Positions 34,525 to 41,425 of a stretch of 64,000 nucleotides of DNA are shown here, in pieces. A program made the position numbers and the translations under genes. Position 1 is the stretch's first letter, and each line of letters begins with the position of its first letter. Below the pieces are notes generated by a model. That model saw nothing but the letters and a program-made list of their open reading frames with translations. It was not told the DNA's origin and ran no database searches. Origin of the DNA: Kiritimatiellia bacterium (GTDB lineage Bacteria > Verrucomicrobiota > Kiritimatiellia > RFP12 > UBA1067); the NCBI GenBank assembly GCA_017514235.1, contig JAFWKK010000078.1:1-64000 (forward strand), written 5' to 3'.

Positions 34525-35880
34525 ATGAAGCGAAAAGTGTACGATAAACTTCTTGAGTGGAAGAGGCTTGATCATGGGACATCGGCAGTGCTAGTTAACG
34601 GAGCGCGGCGGGTTGGCAAGAGCTTCATTGTCGAGAAGTTCGCCAAGCGGGAATATCGTAACTACGTGATGATTGACTTTGCGACGGCAAAGGACGATGT
34701 GCGCATCACGGACACATTCATGACCTACCTCGCCGACACAAAGGAGTTCTTCAAACGACTGTCCGCAATCTTTGGCAAAAAATTCTACGAACGCGAGACG
34801 CTGTTCATCTTCGACGAAGTGCAGAAGTTCCCGCGCGCCCGTGAGGCAATCAAGAAGCTGGTGGCGGATGGCAGGTATGATTTCATCGAGACAGGATCCC
34901 TCGTTTCTATTCACGAGAACGTCAAAGACATACTAATCCCCTCCGAGGAGATTGACATTGACATGTATCCGATGGACTTCGAGGAGTTCTTGTGGGCGAA
35001 GGGCAACGAGACGCTAATGGACATGATCAGGGAATGTTATGCGAAGCGAGTGCCAATGGGTTCTCTGCATCGCGTTGCCATGGATGCTTTCCGGGAGTAC
35101 GTGATCGTCGGGGGAATGCCACAGGCGGTGAAGAAGTACATTGCGACGGATGATTTCAAGGCGGTTGACCGCGAGAAGCGCAAGATCCTGTCGCTGTATC
35201 GCAAGGGCATCAGGGAGCATGCCGGAGCACTCGCCGAGCGAGTTGAGGCTTTGTACGATTTCGTGCCGTCGCAGTTGCAGGAGCACGAGAAGAAAGTGGT
35301 GCTTTCGGAGATTGAACCTGAGGCGCGGATGCGCGACTATCAGGATCCCATCTTTTGGCTTAAGGACGCCAAGGTCGTCAACGTTGCCTACAATGCGACG
35401 GAGCCAAATGTCGGGTTGCGGATGAGCCTCGACCATTCGACCGTCAAGTGCTACTTTGGCGACACCGGGCTACTCATCAGCCATGCTTTTGACGAGAACG
35501 AACTTATGTCCGAAGACATACACAACCGTTTGCTATTCGACGACATAGCCCTGAACAAGGGAATGCTGACCGAAAATGTCGTAGCGCAGATGCTTGCCGC
35601 ATCGGGGCGGAAACTGTATTTCTTCTCCCGCTCCAGCCCGACCGACCGCAAAGACCGTATGGAGATAGACTTTCTCGTCTCCAAGTCGAAGCTGGCGAAG
35701 AAGAACAACGTTGTTGCAATTGAAGTCAAAAGCGGAAAGAACGTGACGCACCGGTCTTTGGACAAGTTCAAGGCGAAGTATTCGGACTGGATGGGCGAGC
35801 CGTGCCTTCTCTGGGATCGCGACTTGAAGATTGATAACGGCATCGCCTACCTTCCGCTCTACATGGCTTCGCTTCTGTAA
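34525..35880 (+). CDS. AAA-family ATPase with C-terminal DUF4143 nuclease-like domain
   Basis: 451 residues. Walker A is NGARRVGKSF near residue 27, Walker B is LFIFDEVQKF near 93, and sensor ETGSL follows near 125. The C-terminal DUF4143 region ends in a PD-(D/E)XK-like nuclease fold, with RMEIDFLV and AIEVKSGK providing the D and ExK residues. These proteins are common, patchily distributed and often mobile; their biological role is not settled. G+C is visibly lower than in neighbours, suggesting transfer. I prefer the ATG at 34525 (MKRKVYDKLLEWK matches the family start) over the GTG at 34510. Confidence 0.85.
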   Translation: MKRKVYDKLLEWKRLDHGTSAVLVNGARRVGKSFIVEKFAKREYRNYVMIDFATAKDDVRITDTFMTYLADTKEFFKRLSAIFGKKFYERETLFIFDEVQKFPRAREAIKKLVADGRYDFIETGSLVSIHENVKDILIPSEEIDIDMYPMDFEEFLWAKGNETLMDMIRECYAKRVPMGSLHRVAMDAFREYVIVGGMPQAVKKYIATDDFKAVDREKRKILSLYRKGIREHAGALAERVEALYDFVPSQLQEHEKKVVLSEIEPEARMRDYQDPIFWLKDAKVVNVAYNATEPNVGLRMSLDHSTVKCYFGDTGLLISHAFDENELMSEDIHNRLLFDDIALNKGMLTENVVAQMLAASGRKLYFFSRSSPTDRKDRMEIDFLVSKSKLAKKNNVVAIEVKSGKNVTHRSLDKFKAKYSDWMGEPCLLWDRDLKIDNGIAYLPLYMASLL

Positions 35881-35912
35881 AAGTTTGGGGACAAAAAGTT
35901 TGGGGACAGCCC
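35880..35912. repeat. Two copies of AAAGTTTGGGGACA plus GGGGACAGCCCC
   Basis: The 14-base unit occurs at 35880-35893 and 35895-35908 (period 15), and the second runs into GGGGACAGCCCC, a short imperfect hairpin. It joins the ATPase stop codon directly to the truncated histidine kinase, so it probably marks a recombination or REP-type element junction. Confidence 0.45.
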
Positions 35913-36264
35913 CTTCGTCGGCGACGCCGCGCTGACCGTCCGCTTCAACGTGCCGCGCGCGGAGATATCAGACGACACCGCCCACGCGCTCATGCGCATC
36001 GTGCGCGAACTCGCCACCAACGCCGTCCGCCACTGACAGGCGAAGGCGATCCACATCGCCGGCACGCTCGACGGCGACCGGCTGCTCTTCTCGGTCAAGG
36101 ACGACGGCTGCGGCTTCGACCCCGCCGCCCTCCCCGGCCTCGCCGAGGGACACTTCGGTCTCGCCGGCATCCGCGAGCGCGTCGCCCGCGCCGGAGGCAG
36201 CCTCTCCATAGACTCCGTCCCCGGCCGCGGCGCCAAAATCTCCGTCGCGCTGAAGACGGCATGA
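35905..36264 (+). pseudogene. Truncated histidine kinase (HATPase domain only, with internal stop)
   Basis: The readable frame starts without any start codon at the repeat junction. It contains the N-box ELATNAVRH, then TGA at 36034-36036, then DDGCGFD (G1) and GHFGLAGIRERVARAGG (G2) of a NarL/DegS-type (HisKA_3) sensor kinase ATPase domain. Sensor, dimerisation and phosphoacceptor parts are gone. It ends 25 bases before the response regulator gene, its natural partner. A broken kinase beside an intact regulator means the regulator must be orphaned or driven by another kinase. Confidence 0.8.
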
Positions 36265-36289
36265 CATCAAACGAAAACGAGGTGCTGTC

Positions 36290-36910
36290 TTGAAGAAGAT
36301 ACGCGTACTGATCGCCGATGACCACGCCGTCGTGCGGATGGGGTTCGTCTCGCTGCTCGAGTCGGAACGGGATGTCGCCGTCGTCGGCGAGGCGGACGAC
36401 GGCGAGGCGGCCGTCCGCCTTGCCGCCGAGACGCAACCCGACGTCGTCCTCATGGATCTCGTGATGCCGAAGATGGACGGCGCGGAGGCGACGGCAGCGA
36501 TCCGTCGGGCGAACCCGTCGACGCGCGTCGTCTTGCTCACCACCTTCAGCACCTCTGACGGCATTTCCCGCGCCCTCGAGGCCGGCGCCGACGGTGCGCT
36601 CCTCAAGAACGCCGACTGCGCCGAGGTCATCGAAGCGATCCGCGCCATCGCCGCCGGTGAAACCCACATCGCGCCAGAAGTGCAAAAGATGCTGAAGGAG
36701 GATCCGCCGATTCCGGACCTCTCCGACCGCCAGCGCGACATCCTCGAAGCCATGACCCGCGGACTCACCAACGCCGACATGGCGAAGATGCTCGGCATCA
36801 CCCCCGACGGCGTGAAGTTCCACATCACCTCGCTCTTCGCGAAGCTCGGCGTCGTCAACCGCGCCGAGGCCATCGCCCTCGCCATCAGAAAGCAGATCGT
36901 GCAACCGTGA
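36290..36910 (+). CDS. NarL/FixJ-type response regulator
   Basis: 206 residues. The receiver domain has the acidic pocket ADDH near residue 9, phosphoacceptor Asp in VVLMDLVMPKMDG near 55, Thr in LLTTFST near 84 and Lys in ALLKNAD near 105. The C-terminal LuxR-type HTH reads LSDRQRDILEAMTRGLTNADMAKMLGITPDGVKFHITSLFAKLGVVNRAEA. The start is TTG, with GAGG 7 bases upstream. Its kinase gene upstream is a pseudogene. The nearest intact genes are the ATPase and the symporter, neither an obvious target. Confidence 0.9.
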   Translation: MKKIRVLIADDHAVVRMGFVSLLESERDVAVVGEADDGEAAVRLAAETQPDVVLMDLVMPKMDGAEATAAIRRANPSTRVVLLTTFSTSDGISRALEAGADGALLKNADCAEVIEAIRAIAAGETHIAPEVQKMLKEDPPIPDLSDRQRDILEAMTRGLTNADMAKMLGITPDGVKFHITSLFAKLGVVNRAEAIALAIRKQIVQP

Positions 36911-36931
36911 CGGAGATGCCCCGACAAGATG

Positions 36932-37102
36932 CGTCGGCCAGGCCGTAGGACCACACATTGTCCGCAAGCGGCCTGTTCTCCCATGCGAACGCGCCCTTCG
37001 CCAACACCGCGCCCGAACCGTCGATCACGCCAGCCTTGATGCGCGTCGAGCCGAGCTCTATGCCGAGAAACCCGCTGTCATTCCCTGTAATCATGCGCAA
37101 TA
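36932..37102 (-). pseudogene. Duplicated 5' fragment of the FGGY kinase
   Basis: About 171 bases match 23909-24079 with roughly ten differences (about 94% identity). The copy covers the last bases of the gene preceding the kinase (GCGCATGATTACAGGGAATGA), the kinase start region and about 44 codons up to NVWSYGLADA. The kinase ATG has become GGG, and homology stops at GACGC before unrelated sequence. It lies immediately downstream of the symporter gene, whose last codons run into it. It is not expressible as a kinase. Confidence 0.8.
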
Positions 37103-38545
37103 TTTTTCTTTGCCCAGGCGCGAAAGGGCGAATCCCGAAAGCAGAAGGACGCTCGTACCGAAGACGATCGAGAGATTCGGGTGGAACGACTTCTGGAAGA
37201 ACACCACCCACGCGACCGTCGCCATCCCCAGGATCGTCGCAACGCCGGCCTGCGACGGGCTCACGCGCCGAGAAGCCCACCCGAGCAGGAACAGCCCCAG
37301 CATTCCGCCGGAAAGCACACTCTGCAGCATCCACCACGTCGAGAGCGCGGACTCAACGCCGATGACTGCAAACGCTATCGCGACCGAGGCAATCCCAAGG
37401 GCGACCGTGGACGCGCGCAGCACCGTCACGCAAGTCCTTTCTGACGCATCGCGCCGGACATAGCGGCGGAACCAGTCCTCCATGATCACCGTAGCGCCGG
37501 AATTTAGCGTCGTGGAAATGGTGCTCATCGCAGCCGCCGCGATCGCCGCGACCAGAAGCCCGGTCACGCCGGGCGGCAGGGAGTGGACTATGAAATACGG
37601 GAACACGGAGTCCGTCACGGCCGCGACCTCGTCCGGCAGCGAACCGGGCTTTCCCGTGTAGTACGCCCAGAGCAGCGTTCCTATGGCGACGAAGCAGAAC
37701 GTGACCGGCAGGTACAGGAAGCATCCGAAGCAGACCGACTTCGCGGCGGCACGGCCGTCCTTTGCGGATATGTAGCGCTGCGTGAAGCTCTGGTCGATGC
37801 CGAGGTTCTGGAGATTGATGAAGACCGCATAGAAGAACGTGACCCAGAACGTCTCGCCAGCCCAGTCGGAAAGGGAGAACGATCCGAGCGAAACCTTGCC
37901 GTCCGCCCAGATGCGCGATGCCGCCGACGCAAGGCCGTCCGGCATGGTGAACAAGAGGACGCCGATGCAGAGCAGCGTCCCAGCGATCAGCACGATCGAC
38001 TGTATCGCGTCCGTCCATATCACCGCCAGAACGCCGCCCAACATGGAGTAAACGCAAGTAGCGAGCCCCACGCCAAGGATGATCGCCGGCACTGGCCAGC
38101 CGAAGAGCGTCTTGAGCAGGATCGCCAGAAGGTAGAGGATGACGCCCGAACGCGCCGTCTGCATCACGAGGAAGCAAGCGCTGCCGTACATGCGCGCCCA
38201 CGGCCCGAAGCGTTTCTCAAGGAATGCATATGCCGAAACCGAGTTCAGGTTCCTGTAAAGCGGCACGAACGCCACCGCAGCCACAATCGCCGCAAGCGGA
38301 ACGGTGAAGGAGAGCACGAGCGCGTTCCAGTTCGACGCAAACGCCTTCGCCGGCAGGGCGAGAAATGATATGGACGACACGTAAGTCGCGAAGATCGAAA
38401 GGCTGATCGCCCAGCTAGGGACGCGCCCGCCCCCGGAGACGAAGCCATCGGTGCCTTTCGCGCTCTTCCTGAAGTAAAACGAGCAGCCGAAGGCGGTCAC
38501 CCCAGCAAGGTAGGCGGCAAGAATGAAAAGATCGATCGTCCTCAT
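37091..38545 (-). CDS. Sodium:solute symporter (SSS family)
   Basis: 484 residues with about 13 predicted membrane helices. The SSS hallmarks are a helix beginning IDLFILAAYLAGVTAFG, RVPSWAISLSIFATYVSSISFLALP, the sodium-site region GVGLATCVYSMLGGVLAVIWTDAIQ, LGIDQSFTQRYISAKDGRAA, and VAAIAAAAMSTISTTLNSGATV. SSS members beside an aldolase of the DHDPS/NAL family are typical sialic acid or keto-sugar importers, so uptake of the aldolase substrate is likely. The ATG overlaps the aldolase stop as ATGA. The C-terminus (GKEKYCA) abuts the duplicated kinase fragment, so it may have been altered by that event. Confidence 0.88.
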   Translation of the reverse strand: MRTIDLFILAAYLAGVTAFGCSFYFRKSAKGTDGFVSGGGRVPSWAISLSIFATYVSSISFLALPAKAFASNWNALVLSFTVPLAAIVAAVAFVPLYRNLNSVSAYAFLEKRFGPWARMYGSACFLVMQTARSGVILYLLAILLKTLFGWPVPAIILGVGLATCVYSMLGGVLAVIWTDAIQSIVLIAGTLLCIGVLLFTMPDGLASAASRIWADGKVSLGSFSLSDWAGETFWVTFFYAVFINLQNLGIDQSFTQRYISAKDGRAAAKSVCFGCFLYLPVTFCFVAIGTLLWAYYTGKPGSLPDEVAAVTDSVFPYFIVHSLPPGVTGLLVAAIAAAAMSTISTTLNSGATVIMEDWFRRYVRRDASERTCVTVLRASTVALGIASVAIAFAVIGVESALSTWWMLQSVLSGGMLGLFLLGWASRRVSPSQAGVATILGMATVAWVVFFQKSFHPNLSIVFGTSVLLLSGFALSRLGKEKYCA

Positions 38546-39471
38546 CGCGCCAGCACCCCCAGTCTTACAAGGCCTGCACGGATTTTCGCCCGATCCCCGG
38601 CGTTGAAAGGTTCGCGCGGTTCCGCCAGCGCATCGGAACAGATGCCCATCAGCGAGATGGCGCACTTGACGCCCTTGACGAAACTGGAGTTGTGATGGCC
38701 TATGCCATAGAGCAGCGAAGAGGCCAGCATCACCCGATCCTGAAGCGCCCTTACGCGCGGGACGTCCATCGCAATTGCGGCGTCATAGAGATCGGCGAAC
38801 AGGCGGGGGAAGATGTTGGCGCCACCCGCTACGCCGCCGGAAGCCCCCATCAGCACGGCTTCGCCCATAGCCTCCTCGGGGCCCATGAGAATCGAAAAGC
38901 CGGGACGATCCTTCAGCGCATGCAGGCAGGCATTGAAGTAGCCGATGTTGCCTGACGAATCCTTCAGCCCCGCGATGTTCGGATGGCGCGAGAGTTCCAC
39001 CACGGTCTTGACCTCGATCATCACCTTTACCTGGGACGGCATGTTGTACAGGAAGAGCGGCAGCGGCAGTTCATCCGCAAGCCTGCGGTAGTAGGCCAGC
39101 AACTCCGGCTGCCCGGCGGCGAAATAGTACGGCGGCGCGGCGACAAGCGCAGACGCACCGCACGAACGCGCAAACTCGCCCATGCACAGGGACTCGGACG
39201 ACACCGTGTCGGTGATGCCGACAAGCACGGGGACGCGCCCCGCCACAAGGGCGCAGGTCCGCTCGACAAGCTCGCGCCTCACGTCGTAGGGAAGATCCGG
39301 CGCTTCGCCAGTCGTGCCCAAAGCGAACAGGCCGTGGACGCCGCCGCCGAGTATGTGCGCGACAAGCCGCTCCAGCCCTCCCGCGTCCAATTTGCGCTCC
39401 GGCGTAAGCGGAGTGACCATGGGAGGTATGACCCCACGGAGAGGCCTCAGCTCTCTTTCTTCCTTCTTCAC
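38542..39471 (-). CDS. DHDPS/N-acetylneuraminate lyase family aldolase
   Basis: 309 residues, a cytoplasmic class I aldolase forming a Schiff base. FALGTTGEA provides the pyruvate-binding GTTGE block near residue 50, LFLYNMPSQ the active-site Tyr near 140, and IAGLKDSSG the catalytic Lys near 168. The family cleaves or makes 2-keto-3-deoxy sugars; coupling to an SSS symporter favours catabolism of an imported keto sugar such as a sialic or uronic derivative. I place the start at the GTG at 39471 (KKEERELRPLRGVIPPMVTP), which is 7 bases after the -10 and therefore probably leaderless; an internal ATG is unlikely. Confidence 0.82.
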   Translation of the reverse strand: MKKEERELRPLRGVIPPMVTPLTPERKLDAGGLERLVAHILGGGVHGLFALGTTGEAPDLPYDVRRELVERTCALVAGRVPVLVGITDTVSSESLCMGEFARSCGASALVAAPPYYFAAGQPELLAYYRRLADELPLPLFLYNMPSQVKVMIEVKTVVELSRHPNIAGLKDSSGNIGYFNACLHALKDRPGFSILMGPEEAMGEAVLMGASGGVAGGANIFPRLFADLYDAAIAMDVPRVRALQDRVMLASSLLYGIGHHNSSFVKGVKCAISLMGICSDALAEPREPFNAGDRAKIRAGLVRLGVLAR

Positions 39472-39478
39472 GCAGCAT

Positions 39479-39490
39479 ATTATGCCACAT
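39479..39490 (-). promoter_or_regulatory. Aldolase/symporter promoter, motif ATGTGGCATAAT
   Basis: Minus strand ATGTGG then CATAAT (TG-G-CATAAT). It is the third instance of the shared motif. The GTG start lies 7 bases downstream with no Shine-Dalgarno, so the transcript is predicted to be leaderless. Confidence 0.55.
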
Positions 39491-39503
39491 CCCCGGCATA
39501 AAA

Positions 39504-39525
39504 TCATCCATTGAACAATTTTCAC
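39504..39525. promoter_or_regulatory. Candidate operator (TCATCCATTGAACAATTTTC)
   Basis: This matches 17 of 22 bases of the element at 22336-22357, with the same 19-base gap from the promoter -10. It lies between the aldolase operon and the AraC gene, where such a regulator would bind to control both. Confidence 0.45.
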
Positions 39526-39536
39526 GCTCGATATTG

Positions 39537-39542
39537 TATAAT
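39537..39542 (+). promoter_or_regulatory. TATAAT, leaderless start of the AraC gene
   Basis: TTGTATAAT is followed after 7 bases (ACTCCCC) by ATG at 39550. There is no Shine-Dalgarno, so initiation at the transcript's 5' end is predicted. Confidence 0.55.
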
Positions 39543-39549
39543 ACTCCCC

Positions 39550-40422
39550 ATGGAAAACGACGGGTACGCAAACGTCAGCCACAATATCGGCCAAGCAGAC
39601 ATAGGCCTGGGATGGCTTTCGGGAATAACGGACTGGATGACGACAAAGGCAATGCACATGCACCCGCACATGCATTCGCATATCGAGCTGATCTTCTGCC
39701 TGAGGGGCACCATGACATACAAGGTGGACGGTCACGGGAACGTGACGATCCACGAAGGCAGCGGAGTGGTAATGCCGGCGAATACCGTCCATGTCCTCAA
39801 GGACGGGACGGACGCACCATGCGAACGCCTTGGGCTGCACATCTCCCGCTCCATGTCGCCCAAGCGCCGCTATGCGGTGTTCTCGCCGGCGGACTTCAAG
39901 TCGTTCCATGCCACGCTGGCGAAGATGGCGGCTCGCTCGTTCCGTTTGAGCGCGAAACTCCAGTCGTCAGTCAAGGAACTGGTCAGGCTCATCCGTCAGG
40001 ACTCGATCTCGTCGCCGGAACGTGGTCTTCTCCGTGCGTTGTGCTGCACCGTCCTGTTCCATGTGGCGGAGACGCTTTCCAAGCCGTTCGCCGCACCCCA
40101 GCCACAGATGATGGATGAAGCGGTGAAGTTCCTTGAATCGCATTATTCGCAAAAGATGACGCTAGACGCGCTCGTGCTGCACATGGGGTACGGCAGGACG
40201 CAGTTCTTCAACCTCTTCAAGCGGCACACCGGGCTGACGCCGAACGAGTATCTCGTGCGCTTCAGGATAAGGAACGCCAAGGCGATGCTCGTGGACACGG
40301 ACAAGCCTCTCGCCGCCATAGCGAAAGCCGTCGGCTTCTCGTCGGCAAGCTACTTCCGCCGCGTATTCCTGAAATACGAAGGCAGGAAGCCGGAATCATT
40401 CCGACATACGGGCGAAGCCTAG
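39550..40422 (+). CDS. AraC-family regulator with cupin sensor
   Basis: 290 residues. The N-terminal cupin is marked by the His-rich MHMHPHMHSHIELIFCLRGTMTYKV and later MPANTVHVL, a metal- or sugar-binding pocket. The C-terminal double HTH is MTLDALVLHMGYGRTQFFNLFKRHTGLTPNEYLVRFRI, then LAAIAKAVGFSSASYFRRVFLKYEGRKPESFR. Such proteins activate carbohydrate operons on ligand binding. It is divergent from the aldolase/symporter genes, with a shared candidate operator that recurs before operon A, so it may link the two. Confidence 0.88.
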   Translation: MENDGYANVSHNIGQADIGLGWLSGITDWMTTKAMHMHPHMHSHIELIFCLRGTMTYKVDGHGNVTIHEGSGVVMPANTVHVLKDGTDAPCERLGLHISRSMSPKRRYAVFSPADFKSFHATLAKMAARSFRLSAKLQSSVKELVRLIRQDSISSPERGLLRALCCTVLFHVAETLSKPFAAPQPQMMDEAVKFLESHYSQKMTLDALVLHMGYGRTQFFNLFKRHTGLTPNEYLVRFRIRNAKAMLVDTDKPLAAIAKAVGFSSASYFRRVFLKYEGRKPESFRHTGEA

Positions 40423-40459
40423 CGCGTCGGCCGCCCTGCGCAAATTCACGGAGAGACGG

Positions 40460-41425
40460 TCATACGGCGGCGGCAAGCTGGTCGATGGCGTCAAGGTGCC
40501 TCTGGTCGTGTTCAGGCGTCGTGTAGCGCCAGATCGAAACCTGAAAGCCTTTCAGTCGGTCCGGATCGATGTGCTTGCGGCAGTAGCGGACGGTATCGCC
40601 GATGTTCGTGGCCCAGGCATGGTTGCTGCAGCCGGGGAACTGGTCGAACCCCGCCTTATCAAGTTCGTCGTAGGTGAGCAGCTCTTCGGGATGTTTCATC
40701 TTCGCAGGATCAAACTCCTTGCCGTAGTACCAGTTCGTCTGCAAGACCGACCGCGGAGCCTTCTTCAGATACTCGTCCTTATGCGCCCATGCGTAGTCCG
40801 CAGCCATTTGCGCGCGCACCCCATGCCGCTCGACCTGCGAGACGAACCAGAGCAGGTCGTGCCACCACAGCTCGCCCTGACGGCACACGCAGAAGTTCTG
40901 GTTGCGCTGAAGGCGCGGCGACTCCTCGTCATAGCCGATGCTGAAGAGCTTAGGCGTACCGAACATCTCGCAGACGTCAGCGATAATTTCCGAGCAGGTC
41001 CGGTAATACTCCGCGGTGGAGAGCATTCGAGAATACTCTCCAAGCCAGATGTCGTGCGCAGCTGAGAAATTCAATGACGGCATCAGCTCGATGCCCATCT
41101 CCTCAAGGCGGCGGACCTCGTCACGCACCCTGTCAGGCGACCACGAATCATCAACCGCAAGCTCCGGGTGGCTTGGATATCTCACGCCCTCGGCGAGGTC
41201 GAGCTGGATCATGTTGAAGCCATGCTTGGCGGCATAGGCCGTGATGCGCCGCCAGGAGCCGTCGTCAAAATGCAGCCGGTTCCAGTGCTCGACGACCCAG
41301 CGCGCACCGTCGTCGTAAGGCATGCGCTCGTCGCCGCGCACCTTGCCGCCAAACGTATCCATCGGCCCGCGCCACATGTGCTGGCCGAGCTGCATGTACA
41401 GGCACCGCAATTCCCGTTCCTTCAT
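40460..41425 (-). CDS. Cytoplasmic TIM-barrel hydrolase-like protein
   Basis: 321 residues without a signal peptide. A TIM-barrel pattern similar to GH20 or related hexosaminidase-like proteins is visible: HGFNMIQLDLAEG, MGIELMPSLNFSAAHDIWLG, LFSIGYDEESP with an Asp-Glu pair at the place of the GH20 catalytic DE, and GFQVSIWRYTTPEHD. The family cannot be fixed by eye. It is the last gene of operon C; its ATG overlaps the upstream stop as ATGA. Lack of export suggests it acts on an imported fragment, if it is an enzyme. Confidence 0.55.
   Translation of the reverse strand: MKERELRCLYMQLGQHMWRGPMDTFGGKVRGDERMPYDDGARWVVEHWNRLHFDDGSWRRITAYAAKHGFNMIQLDLAEGVRYPSHPELAVDDSWSPDRVRDEVRRLEEMGIELMPSLNFSAAHDIWLGEYSRMLSTAEYYRTCSEIIADVCEMFGTPKLFSIGYDEESPRLQRNQNFCVCRQGELWWHDLLWFVSQVERHGVRAQMAADYAWAHKDEYLKKAPRSVLQTNWYYGKEFDPAKMKHPEELLTYDELDKAGFDQFPGCSNHAWATNIGDTVRYCRKHIDPDRLKGFQVSIWRYTTPEHDQRHLDAIDQLAAAV

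Noticed and set aside
22375-36264. UGA read as tryptophan (both pseudogenes have TGA, in fucI at a Trp position)
   Set aside because: TGA ends many intact genes here, including nearly all ATGA junctions, and both loci carry further deletions, so ordinary decay explains them.
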